From Paramarasmius palmivorus (Eukaryota > Basidiomycota > Agaricomycetes > Agaricales > Marasmiaceae), in assembly GCA_037176845.1 (NCBI GenBank), contig JAYKXP010000309.1, positions 1-29,824 on the forward strand: 29,824 bases of DNA, read 5' to 3'. Of this stretch, positions 10,720 to 20,749 are shown piece after piece. Positions within the stretch are counted from its first letter, which is position 1, and each line of letters begins with the position of its first letter. The notes below the pieces were generated by a model. It had not been told where the DNA came from, did not search any database, and was given only the letters and a program-made list of their open reading frames with translations. The translations under genes were made by a program, and so were the position numbers.

Positions 10720-11811
10720 ATGTTTCTTTCTCGCTTCTTTTTGGCTACTCTTCTCTTCCCTACCTTGATGGTAGTCGCGATCCCTCTCGAATTAGAACAA
10801 CGGGCACCACCCAGATCCCTCAAATGCACCGAGAGGACAAAGCCATGTGTCTGTGATAATACAATAGGCCTTCGACAGCCCACGCTCAACTGTCCTGACA
10901 AAACGTTCAGTTTCAAGAAGCCCTCTGACCTTGGGGATGCTACGATATATGAATTTGACGTGGGCGCACCCTTTTATACGCCGGAAATCGAACTAATATA
11001 AAATCTCGTAGAAAAAACCATCTGGCATTGATACAGACTGCGGTAAAATGTCCATTCACATCTCTTCATGGCCATGTCTCCCTGACATTCCCTCGCTAGA
11101 CCACAAAGTGGAGCTGCAATTTATTGCACGACGGCTCACCTCAGACATGTGCAAAGATCTGAACCAGAACAACAACCAAAAGATGCGCAGCTTCATTGAT
11201 TTCATCAACGACCAGGATAGGCTTGTTAATGTAGAACGGTTTGTGAATATTGCAAAAGGTGGCAAGTTCCGAGATCCCCCTACCAAATTCGGAGATGGTA
11301 CTTCAAACAAAACGGCTGTAAGTCTGCAATTTAATAGATCAAACAAAGACTGAAAGGTATAACAGTTCGGTGTGGCAAAGTACCTTGGACTAATCAAAGC
11401 CGATGCCAGAATAGCATCCAAAGCTATTGACCAGAAGATGGAATCACTTTTGAACAGCAAAGTAAAGGGATTCAGTAACTTTGAAAAAGACTACATTTCG
11501 GCTTTGGATGAGGCAATCAAGAGGTACGTGTTATGATAGTTTTGGCATTATCGAGGAGTAACAGCTTTTAACTCTTCAGAAGTAACGCTGAAGCTCCGAA
11601 ACTCGCTGATGACGATGCTGTAAAGAAAAGACGTGCGGATAATAAAGCAAAAGCAGCAGCCAAGAAGGCACAGAAGCAACAGCCTCCAAAGACAGCAGGT
11701 ACGAAGCGACCTGCACCGGGGGGTGCTGCTTCATCGACTGTGAAGAAGACAAAGGTCACGGGTCCTCGTCCACAGGCAAAGCCAGTGACCAGGAAACCAA
11801 AGAAGCCATGA
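10720..11811 (+). CDS. Secreted protein with lysine/arginine-rich, histone-H1-like C-terminal tail
   Basis: Four exons (introns 10960-11011, 11318-11365, 11524-11579) sum to 936 nt, a 311-residue protein with every junction in phase. The first ~20 residues (MFLSRFFLATLLFPTLMVVA) form a clear signal peptide. A cysteine-containing region follows (CTERTKPCVCD, CPDKTF, DTDCGKM, SWPCLPD, DMCKDL: eight cysteines, suggestive of disulphides). A helical middle comes next (FGVAKYLGLIKADARIASKAIDQKMESLL). The last ~75 residues are dominated by K, R, A and P (VKKRRADNKAKAAAKKAQKQ), with KKRR and KKTK clusters that look like nuclear-localisation or nucleic-acid-binding signals. A TATA box lies at 10650. 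No known family was recognised. The combination suggests a cationic extracellular protein or a nucleus-targeted effector; that role is inference only. Confidence 0.8.
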
Positions 11812-11879
11812 AAGTGTTATCAAGGATAATCCTGGCAGGGCAGTTTCAGGCAAGGCTCGCTACCCTACAGTCCTACTCA

Positions 11880-11885
11880 AATAAA
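11880..11885 (+). terminator. Candidate polyadenylation signal (AATAAA)
   Basis: An AATAAA about 70 bp downstream of the stop at 11809-11811 is the probable 3' processing signal of the polybasic secreted-protein gene. Confidence 0.4.
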
Positions 11886-13977
11886 TCACATATTGAATCA
11901 CGATAATGACTTGAAAATTCACAATATACAATTGTCCGAACGTCCACTCTGATCGTTTTCTTATACTAGCAGACAGCTTCAGATTAGAATACACACATGC
12001 CAGTATATCGCCTAGCATAACGGAGAATGTCCAATATCAAGACAGGCGTGGATTGAAGAATGGACGTTCTGGAAGTAGCGATTCTCCGAGACCCTTGGAT
12101 CATTACTTTCGAAGCTGATACCGAGAAGCGATTTTGAACGTGTGTGCTAAACATCAAGGACATGTTCGGGAAGCCTCGTGGCAGGAAGAGATATGAAAAG
12201 GCTGTACAGACAATAGTGCTGGGCCACTCACTAGAGTCTGGATGGGTAGCTTATTGTTGAATGTCGTACAATTGATAGATCGCTCGGAATCCGTTTCGAA
12301 TCGACACTTAGAGGACCCTGACAAAGATCCTATAAGCGATTGGTGATATTAATGGAAGGGATGCTCTAGAGACTGGGATATGATCTACTCGTGTAAAAGT
12401 GATTTTAGATAGATACGGAGAAGGCAGGCACGATGAACTGACCGGGAAATGCTGGGGTTCTTTGTTGCTACATTGTTTGCCGTTTAATAGTGCACTTCGG
12501 CGTTCCATGAGTATGTCCGAGAGTATCTAGAGCCTAGTTCGACAGCTCGAGGTACTGGTCCAATACCGCAACATTTGAGCGTTTTCAGCGCTTTTGTCGA
12601 TCCGAGAAACTCGATTAGTGAATGTGAGCAACATTAAGTAGTTCTTTCTTGTTATAGCTAAATTGAGATGGACGGACCGCTAGATATATCCAAACGGCAC
12701 GTAAGGTTGGTATCGCTGGGACGAGTGGCAGAGAATCTACACAGAGAGAAGACAATACCTGCGCTTCTCAGAGATACTTGACGAATGGCACAGGTAAAGC
12801 TTTTGAACTCTCAGCCGCATGAGTGGCTAGGTAACGGTTCATTGGATCGACAGCCGTGTATGCAGTGATATTTCCGAGATTTTGTAGAATGAATCATCTG
12901 GTAAAGCTGGATTCGATGTAATTCGTGGCGAGGTTCGAGTTCTCGAGAGGCTGGCTGTCTACGATGTTTTTGAGGTTGTTGCGTGTGCATTAGCTGGCGT
13001 AGATAGGGAAGGGACTTATTAGTGTGCGGTCAAAACAAAAGGAAATACTCCGAGTCACTAAATCTAGACAATTCATGTTTGGAAGCAGAGCGGTACTGCA
13101 TTCGAGTATGGTAATCGAGCGTACACGAGTAACTCGCAGAGAGAGACCGGATGAGCGATCAAGTACATCCTCGAGACTGCTTTGTACTAAGAATCATGTT
13201 ATAGAATCTTCCGGCTGAGACCAGCTTTGGTTACCAATCGGAGTGATCTACGTAGACCATCATGTGGGATTTCGCTTCTGGAGAATGATAATCGGGATTA
13301 GCGTTGTCAAGAGGCAAGTACTCATCGCACAACAGAACCCTGATACGAGTCTCTGCAACAATGCACAGGAACAAGGAGACCCAAATCTAGATAGCATGGC
13401 GTCGTTGAGGGTCGAATGGATCGGCTAGAACGGAGGATAGATAATAAACTGTGAATTAGGACGTATAACATGTAAAGCTATATGTTATTGGTATGCTCAC
13501 CGTAGTTAAAAATGTAATTAATTTCCATTACCATGCCAATATAAACGATTGAAGGCGGCATGGCCAGGGAAAAACGCGAAACGTATGGTCGTCGTAGAAT
13601 GGAGGGTAAGAAGGAAAATGCCTGCCGGTTTACGTGATGGGACGTTCGAGACCTTGGTTCGGAGGGGAGAGCCGAAAGGCCGAAAGGTCCGCGGCCGCTT
13701 TTTTGAATGAGCTGGAGCTTTTTTTCTCTCCTCCATATACCGAAACCCTTGTTTGCTTACCCTGTCTATATCTTTCATCCTACACCGACCGCCGGTACTA
13801 CAGTCGGCTCCTCCCACAATAGGCTTTCTATGCTGGACGAACGACTGCATTCCGAGGAACCACCACTTACTCTTGCCATACTCGTACCAAATACGAACTC
13901 CATTCCTTTTCACACCATCCTCGCCTGACCATGTTCACCATGAGTCGCTCAACAGCGCAGCGACCATAACTACGAAA
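11886..13977. other. About 2.1 kb without a supported gene
   Basis: All frames are broken by frequent stops, and the few open stretches (about 60-130 codons) lack domains, signal peptides or splice-consistent partners. Composition is near average and no internal repeat stands out. From ~13640 the sequence becomes GC- then pyrimidine-rich on the plus strand, which would suit a promoter and leader for the doubtful gene that follows. A non-coding RNA cannot be excluded. Confidence 0.45.
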
Positions 13978-15406
13978 ATGCGTAAGGTGCGCTGGTGCTT
14001 TTATAGTTGGCTATAGTGACAATACTGACGTTGACAATAGATGTACATGTTGGCTTGTACCCCATCTCCGCCATACTATCCAGGATCCACTGCCCTCGAC
14101 CATGCCTACCAACACACTTCTCTATCCTGCGCCACGAAACGTTGTTATGTATGGTCCTCCAACGTTCCCGTTTGTCGTGAGCAGTATCTAACGCTGGTTC
14201 GACCTTCGCTCCGTCCTTTCCGCAAATTATGGGTCGCGACTTTGTTCTCCTGCATACCACACTACCTTCTCTTCAAGCTACCGCCACCATTCACTCGGAT
14301 GTTTCGCCGCCTTGTGCCACTCCTACTTGCTCTTGTAGGCCAAATGCTAGGAGCGAGGTGTGATTTCTTTGCTGGTTCAATGTTCATTGCATTGTTGGAT
14401 TGTTGGAGGAGAGAACAGAAGAAAGTGAGCTGGTATGTTTATGGTCGATGAAGGAGAAGAAGCCAACGCTGATACCTTCGTACAGTCTCGACGTCTATGT
14501 GCATACGCCGATCAAGCCTTACCGTTTCCACCGGTTTCCCACTCAAATGTTCAGCATAGGCTTTGGAGAAAACGCCATTCTGCAGCCAAGCTTCCCTGGC
14601 AAAGGGACAATATCTAGGAACGGATCGCTCAACCGGTTGAAGTTTGGGTGGACTTGGAGCTGAGGAGCTCATCACGTACAAGTAGTAAGTATTGCTACTA
14701 ATGCACGTTTCATTGCCTGACGCTCGCTATATCCAGGTTCACCTACCGTACACGCCCTCAGTGCTATTAGTAACGCCTACTCCTCGATATTAAGTAATCT
14801 TTTGGCTCGTGGGATACTGTGGAAGATGCTTGCTCTCTTGCCGAGCACGAGGACAGGACGAGAAAGATTGAGATGGGAGCTCATGCCTTTCGAAGGGATG
14901 AACATCGTGGTGCGTTATGCCTTACTTAGCTAGCGAATATCAAAGTTCTGACCTTTCTTCTACTTGGCCCGCAGTCTGTCATTTGTGATCACTGTCGCTC
15001 GAGGTCCAACATCGCTGCTCCTTGTATCTGTCGATACCAGGACCGGAATTGGTCATTGGTTGAACTTCCGGCCTCGGAGAAACGATACTTGGTTATTTTG
15101 GAGCCCTACAATCCATATATCCTCAACGGTACCCCACGAAATCAACATTCTGGTGCCTACTCGACGTCCGCAGTACTCGGAGATCACCTACTCGGAACCT
15201 GGAAGCCCAAGCCTTACACCCGGGAAGATCGTCGTATAGTGCTCGAACGTGATACGCTCGCCAAAGCTCCAACCCCGAGAGTGGTAATGCGCTCAACACC
15301 TTTGATGGTGATGGTTCCACCACCACGCGTGAGCTATTCTCTTGGGAGATCGGAGCATAAGGAGTCGTATAGAGGTCGAGGAAGGTTGGGGGCTCGTGAA
15401 ATCTGA
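13978..15406 (+). CDS. Doubtful multi-exon gene, possibly degenerate; function unknown
   Basis: Several canonical introns are visible on the plus strand: about 13982-14040 (GTAAGG ... CTGACGTTGACAATAG), 14433-14485 (GTATGT ... CTGATACCTTCGTACAG), about 14686-14738 (GTAAGT ... CTGACGCTCGCTATATCCAG) and one ending at about 14973 (CCCGCAG). The last two exons join in one frame to give TVHALSAISNAYSSIL, WELMPFEGMNIV, then SVICDHCRSRSN and a basic C-terminus (HKESYRGRGRLGAREI) ending at 15404-15406. Going upstream, the same frame meets a TAG at about 14615, and more than one frame is open through 14041-14432, so the exon chain could not be closed. It may be a pseudogene or a gene with an intron I missed. 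The opening MRKVRW and TPSPPYYPGS recall DUF6699-type mushroom proteins, too weakly to assign. Confidence 0.25.
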
Positions 15407-15861
15407 GCGCCTTAATGTACGTGTCATTTCTTTCTGTGAGATCGTTGTGCTGATTTCGAGTTGTTGGCATTGTGGCGTATCAGACGATGTACGACGAATG
15501 CAATAGATGCTCGGAATGTACCACTTGCACTGGGGGCTATATATGCAGTTCCCCTCGTCTCGCCGATTTCACAGTATCGTGATCTATGGTTACCATATTC
15601 AGGTGTTCAGGTTGATGCATGTATCACAGTTTTTGGGCGGGCAGCTTTGCGATGAATAATATGAGGAAAATGATGTCTTTGTGTGGCTGATTGTGTTCGA
15701 GTAGATGGAGTAGAATGTTTTCATGGAACTAGAATTGGTACAGTATATACATGGCAATGCGTAACCACACTCCTATAACGATTCGGCAAGGAGCTCCAAT
15801 TGACCTAACGTGAATTGGGGTGCACACAGCTTTGTACAAAATACTACACGCAATCTAACAT
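15407..15861. other. Short convergent intergenic region
   Basis: This stretch lies between the 3' end of the doubtful plus-strand gene and the 3' end of the NLR on the minus strand. It is moderately AT-rich, should hold both 3' untranslated regions, and shows no domain-bearing frame. Confidence 0.4.
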
Positions 15862-18800
15862 TTACTCCTCCGATTCACTATTCCTCGATTCGCTACTTGA
15901 GGGCTCACTATCTTCCTCTTCTGCCTCATCGGGGATCCATTGGATTATCCCTTCACGGCGCCCGTAACGGCCTGGTATCCATTCGATAAACTCCTTCGTG
16001 GATTTCTCATCCCCTTCCACTACGGAGCTGTGATTCATCCTGATCTTGCCCTGACTAACAATCTTTATAGGCATCTCTGTCTCCGGATCCAACGGTACCA
16101 CTAGGGGAATGGGGTTCTGTTGCAGGCAATGAGTGAGAATGTAATAATCAAAACCTAACTTTACGCACCGTGTCCAGTACCGCAACGATTTCCTCGTAGA
16201 TCGAGCTGCCAGCCATCAGAACGAAGACAGACATGTAGATATTATCAATCTCCCATTCCAAAATATACTGGCCATCAGTATTTGTCTTGGTGACCTTTCC
16301 GGCCAGTGCAGCGTCATATAGCATGATATTGAAAAAGTCTTTGATGACTATGGGCTTTGCATCGATTTCTCCGAGGCGAGATGCGCCAGTTATTGCTTTC
16401 TGCATGAACTCGGAGTCATGACGGCCGTTTTCAGTCTGAAAATGCTGTCAGGTAACAACAACCTGAATGTAAAGGCAGTTACCAGTGATCCGCCATAAAT
16501 TCGCTGAGGACCAAAGAAGGTTCCCCCAGAGAATTCATGGTCAAGAGAACACATCCAACGTAGCAAATATCCCAGCAAAAAAGCACCCTCTTTCATCTGA
16601 TATGATGCTGAGGCATGGTCGGGCAGCCAAAAAACACTTGCATATTCATATACATCAGATGAGAGGGCCTCTGGGAGTTCCGCATCTGTCTTGTCAAGGT
16701 GATCCATCATGCATGTGAGTATAGCTTCTGCCAAAATCACATTATACTTCTCTAGATCAATATACCAACGATGAGCCCGATCCTCTGAGGTCAAAAAATC
16801 ATCGAATGATTTGTGGAGAAGTTGATAATGCTCATTCTCCTCGGTGACAAGGCTCCGGAGTTTTTGGAAGGCGCTGAGAATGCCTGCGTTGTTTCCAAGA
16901 TTCACATACTTTGTGAGGGCGTGGAGAATGTCAACAGAGCATGGATCACTCTCTGAAGAGTTTGCGTTTGCCATGATTAGACCTAACGCCGTGCATATAT
17001 TCTGCTGTATGTCATCGTCGTCTTCCTTTACCAGTGACTGAAGTGCAATTTTGTACAGGCTGGTGAGTGCCTGTAATGCATTCTTTGGTGGTTCCTGCTC
17101 TACGAAAGCCTCCAAACGTTGCTCCACGTTTTCTCTGATGAACGTGATGGCAGTTGCAGCCCATATAAACAGACCACTGGCATGTTCCGTCAATCGCTCA
17201 ATAGCAGTATGTTTTCGGGAATTGTCTAGGCCATCAAAGGACGAGTGTTGGAAGGATTTGGTGAGGAAGTAATGGATGTCGTTTGTGGTCTCGGGCGATG
17301 TGTGGTCAAGAGGAAAGTGGTGAATGTGACTGCAATGTTGTAAGGATCGAACAATGTCTTCCTCGGGGCGGCTAGCGAGGACAAAGCGCAAGAATGGGAG
17401 TAGCTTAAATCTATCATCAGCAAACAGCTCCAGGAGCTGTTCACGGAACTTTGTCTCTGCTCGGTCTTCTTGTGAGCTTTCATCGATTCCATCGACGAGG
17501 ACGACGATACGGCCCTCTTTGGCGATGTCTTCGCTCAACCCTTGGAGAGGATTGATGAGAAGTTTTTGGACCTGCATCGATAGATTCGTGTTCTGTGCAA
17601 TCTGACGACTTCGCTCTACGACCTCCGCAATCAGCTTTCCAAATCGCTCGTCAAATTCTGCCAGAAGAAACGCAAGAGTTTTGACAAACTCTCCAGCATC
17701 GTTGTAATCGTTTCGATCAAAACGGATGAAAGCGGCCAAACGGCTGTTAAAGCCTAGCTCGGACAACGAGTTGTGAAGCGTTCCGATCAATGAGCTTTTG
17801 CCGCACCCAGCGATACCAGAAATCCAAAGGATTGATTGTTCTCCATGGAAGCACCATTCCAGTATCTTCGCAAGCGAAGAACGACGGGTACCCAAAAGGC
17901 AATGTGACTTGGGCCGCAGAAGTTTTGCAGAAGATTCGAGTATTCGAAGTGTCTCTTTTCGTCCTTGAAAATTGGAAGATGAAGCTCGAGTTAAAGACGG
18001 AACGGATGTGACTGACCCATGGACCTCACAGCTCGATGCGTTTGCAAGACCGTCATAGTTGTGACCTTTACCTGAGATTTAAAGAATTCCTCCTTTAGCT
18101 GCTCAAAAGTGCCTTTGAGATCCGCTATCGTTAACGACGTGTGGTCCATGACCCGACCTGTGATGTTTTAATTATATTGATAAGCCAAGAGGCTCAGAAT
18201 GTTGCGCAAGAGAGAACCTACAGAGATTTCCCTTGATAATGCAGCTTGAGAGGAAGATGTAGCATTCCTGTGACTGTGAGACGATTCTATCGAATAGTGC
18301 TGAGAAATCGCCTTCTGCGTTTAACGCATTGTTCTCGATTGCAACATTGTATGTCTCTATCATTATGTCGTAAAGTGCGACTATTGCTTCATCTTGTTCG
18401 TGCTTTGCTTTGATTGCCTTTATAATTGTTAGTTGTTGGGAAAAACGAGGTTAAAGTTCCTTACATGATAGATTCCGGATATGACTATAGAAGCAGCTCG
18501 AGCGATTTCGTGCACCTGGTATCATAGGTTCAGGAATGTGATGAGCGATAGCTTTGGAAGCTCACCTCTGATAATTGATTCAGGGTTTCAATGACCGTAT
18601 CGGCGGTCTGATAAATACGCTTTCGTTTTTCCGTCCGTACTTTGAGCTTCTCAATCTTGTCCTCAAGGCTGGCTGAATCGCCATCTGTCTTCGTGCCAGC
18701 ATCTTGAAGGTCTTCGACGGCAGGAGGGGCGTGTTCCTGCTGCTCTGATGACTCGGAAGCTGCGGCTGTCGACGTCAACGTCGAGCGGCCCGGCGAAAAT

Positions 18801-19400
18801 GCAAAGTGTTCCATCTTCAGTGAGAGCTCGAAGCGGTCATCGCGCGACTTTCTCTTGTGAATAACCATTTCCCTTTGTACCTCTTTTCAAGCACATGAAT
18901 CAAAATTCAAAATAAAAGATGTATCATAAACGCACCGCTTGCACCACTTACATTCATTTCACCTAATGGAATTCCTACAGTGGCCATAAGCGTATTGCAC
19001 CAAAGTGGTCGATGACGAAAAACTTCGATACATAGCTGGGAATGGTGCCCAGATTGACTGGGGAGACAATGTCTTTAGCTAGGACCTCGTCGGCTGCATT
19101 CATTGGAGACATACATGTGCAAATTCAAGGAACATCCTTGTTCTGCCACTGTCTTCGTATCGGTGTGGTATGTTTCGTGAGAGCCACTAGGAGACTGGAT
19201 GCTGACAATTAAATTCTTCTTTTTCGCAGACGGAAACCCGATAATTTTGATCTCTGCACAATATCAGCTGAGTACGTCCCGGAGAGAACCATAATTGTTA
19301 CCCTTGATCGTGAATTTGAGTGTTTCTGACTGCCTTTCTCTGATGTTATTGGTGAGAGAAAGTACACTTGGAATATAGAGCGAACGTACGCTTCGGACAC
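15862..19400 (-). CDS. NLR-type STAND protein: C2-like domain, helical linker, NACHT ATPase, novel acidic C-terminus
   Basis: Eleven introns (19340-19389, 19254-19301, 19058-19114, 18881-18951, 18516-18565, 18418-18464, 18158-18221, 17964-18016, 16436-16482, 16117-16168, plus one expected upstream of 19400) give one consistent frame of at least ~999 residues. Order: a C2-like domain at about residues 10-105 (LKFTIKEIKIIGF, LCIEVFRHRPLW, ATVGIPLGEM); a helical region of the type preceding NACHT in mushroom NLRs (VHEIARAASIVISGIYH, QECYIFLSSC); NACHT with P-loop GIAGCGKSS near 382 and Walker B IVVLVDGIDE near 490; a winged-helix/helical part (YQLLHKSFDDFLTS). The last ~170 residues lack WD40, TPR or ankyrin repeats and end in an E/S-rich tail (DEAEEEDSEPSSSESRNS). 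STAND proteins oligomerise on ligand sensing and some trigger fungal regulated cell death or heterokaryon incompatibility. The first exon is uncertain: the frame has stops just above 19400. Confidence 0.85.
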
Positions 19401-19430
19401 TTGTGTTTCACTTAGGGGTTATTAGATGGA

Positions 19431-19530
19431 CCTAGGGTCGATGCTAGGGTCGACATTGACCCTAGGGTACTTGGTTGTGTGCTAGGGTAGGGGAAGGGGA
19501 CTTACGGGTAGTGCTGGCTAGGGTATAGTA
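19431..19530 (+). repeat. Cluster of CTAGGGT motifs at the NLR 5' end
   Basis: CTAGGGT or close variants occur at about 19432, 19444, 19462, 19482 and 19518, with TAGTAGGGT just after. The motif is a one-base variant of telomeric TTAGGGT. It lies where the missing first exon or first intron of the NLR should be, and on the NLR sense strand reads ACCCTAG. Confidence 0.6.
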
Positions 19531-19550
19531 GGGTATTGGGGACTTGGATA

Positions 19551-19990
19551 TTTTTCCTGGCAAAGTTTGGTTAGTGCAAAAGTTGTTCATCCACGAGGAT
19601 ATGTGTTTGATGAACGTACCGTGTGATTTTTTTTCGAACTGGAGACAAGTGTACTTATGCGTCGTAGACGATTGAGGGAGAGGAAGGCAGAACATACCGT
19701 GGGAATGTAATGTTCAGCTGCACAATCCATCGTCTACGACGCACAACTGTCCACTTGGCCAATTGTGGCTGTGTAACTTCCAACGGAAGGCTGTGCAACT
19801 TCAAATGCTGGCAATGAATATACATTTTTTTCTGGCGAGGTTTGATTAGTGCAAAGTTCTCTGTCCAAAAGGATGCTGGCATGATGAACTTACTGCATGA
19901 TTTTTTGGGACTGGATACAGGTGTGTTGCTGCGTCGTAGACGATGGAGGGAGAGCAGGCCAGAAGATAGCGTGGGAATTGAGTGTCTGCC
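19551..19990. repeat. Diverged 272-bp direct duplication with intron-like signals
   Basis: About 165 bp starting at 19551 recur in diverged form from about 19826. Shared landmarks are a T-run, CTGGCRARGTTTGRTTAGTGC, a GATGAACKTAC block, GTGTNNTTNTGCGTCGTAGACG and GTGGGAATT. The offset is 272 bp, four times the ~68-bp spacing of the neighbouring palindromic cores. Read on the minus strand, each copy carries a canonical intron (GTACGT or GTAAGT donor, CACTAAC/T branch, GCCAG acceptor) preceded by codons for FPRYxL..SPSIVYDA, so the unit may derive from a duplicated coding exon. Confidence 0.55.
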
Positions 19991-20105
19991 TCAGTCTCCT
20001 CGTCTGCGACGCTCGACTGATGGACTCGCACTCGTGTGAACATTCAAGTGCTCAGTCTGCATTCAATCGTCGTCGACGACTGTGTGCAGGCTGATGCACT
20101 TGAAA

Positions 20106-20153
20106 CATCTTTACTCGAGTCTGATGAATTTCCATCAGACTCGAGTAAAGATG
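20106..20153. repeat. Perfect inverted repeat, 21-bp arms, 6-nt spacer
   Basis: Arms at 20106-20126 and 20133-20153 are exact reverse complements and contain ACTCGAGT. The motif TTTACTCRAGTCTGA recurs in the inverted repeat at 20579-20612, defining a second hairpin family in this array. Confidence 0.9.
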
Positions 20154-20230
20154 CCAGCACCCAGAGCTTAGCGTCGTCGACGTTATGCTCTGAGTACTGG
20201 CCTTGCTACGCGAGCATGGGAAGTAGATAG

Positions 20231-20261
20231 AACACTCATGCGTCTACGACGCATGAGTGTT
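20231..20261. repeat. Perfect inverted repeat, 14-bp arms around a CGTC-TAC-GACG core
   Basis: Arms 20231-20244 and 20248-20261 are exact reverse complements with the 3-nt spacer TAC, so the core palindrome sits exactly at the apex of the stem. Confidence 0.9.
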
Positions 20262-20340
20262 TAATGACCCATAATATTACTATTAGTAGGTAGGTACAAT
20301 AAAAATAACTTACCAATAAAAGAAGCATACAAATGATGTA

Positions 20341-20393
20341 GCTTTGTGCCCTAGTACCTGAAATACACAGGTACATGGGCAGCTAACAAAGCA
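20341..20393. repeat. Imperfect hairpin with three nested stems
   Basis: Nested pairs GCTTTGT/ACAAAGC, GCCC/GGGC and GTACCTG/CAGGTAC enclose a short loop. Small bulges separate the stems. It lies in a core-free gap of the array. Confidence 0.7.
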
Positions 20394-20434
20394 TAGAAAC
20401 CAGTCTTCGTCTATGACGAAGATGGGTTGTATGG

Positions 20435-20501
20435 TGTGGCAGTGAACCTGGTCCGTCCCACGCTTTTGCCGAGCGTGGGACGGACCAGGTTCACTGCCAC
20501 A
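20435..20501. repeat. Perfect inverted repeat, 30-bp arms, 7-nt spacer
   Basis: Arms 20435-20464 and 20472-20501 are exact reverse complements around TTTGCCG. This is the longest perfect stem in the window; it is GC-rich and would form a very stable hairpin or cruciform. Confidence 0.92.
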
Positions 20502-20578
20502 GGGCGCTCAACCTGCATCCATTCGTCAACGACGAATACTTGGATGTGGGTGAGCGCCTGTGAGTGCTGGATCATTGT

Positions 20579-20612
20579 TACTCAAGTCTGACGAAATCAT
20601 CAGACTTGAGTA
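20579..20612. repeat. Perfect inverted repeat, 13-bp arms
   Basis: Arms 20579-20591 and 20600-20612 (TACTCAAGTCTGA and its complement) flank an 8-nt spacer. They are a variant of the 21-bp-arm hairpin at 20106-20153, with CAAG in place of CGAG. Confidence 0.85.
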
Positions 20613-20704
20613 AACATATGACAGCAACCGGACCGTCTGCACACACACCTCGTCGTAGACGAAGAAAGACGAGGACCGGGATCATTAGATCTGAGTAAAG
20701 GTAA

Positions 20705-20749
20705 CAACATACAGAGCTTAGCGTCGTAGACGACAAGCTCTGTATGTTG
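20705..20749. repeat. Perfect inverted repeat, 15-bp arms with a palindromic core in the loop
   Basis: Arms 20705-20719 and 20735-20749 enclose a 15-nt loop carrying GCGTCGTAGACGAC. A relative with CAGAGCTTAGCGTCGT and GCTCTG occurs at 20163-20192, so this compound hairpin is present twice. Confidence 0.88.

Noticed and set aside
12932..12954. tRNA T-arm (CGAGG-TTCGAGT-TCTCG)
   Set aside because: The T-arm pairs well, but no matching acceptor 5' half, D-arm or anticodon arm is found upstream.
13518..13913. 131-codon minus-strand frame
   Set aside because: No domain, no signal or splice partners, and it overlaps the pyrimidine-rich leader-like sequence of the plus strand.
13978..14432. DUF6699-domain protein
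   Set aside because: The opening MRKVRW and TPSPPYYPGS look suggestive, but the conserved LPW...V core and later motifs were not found in one frame.
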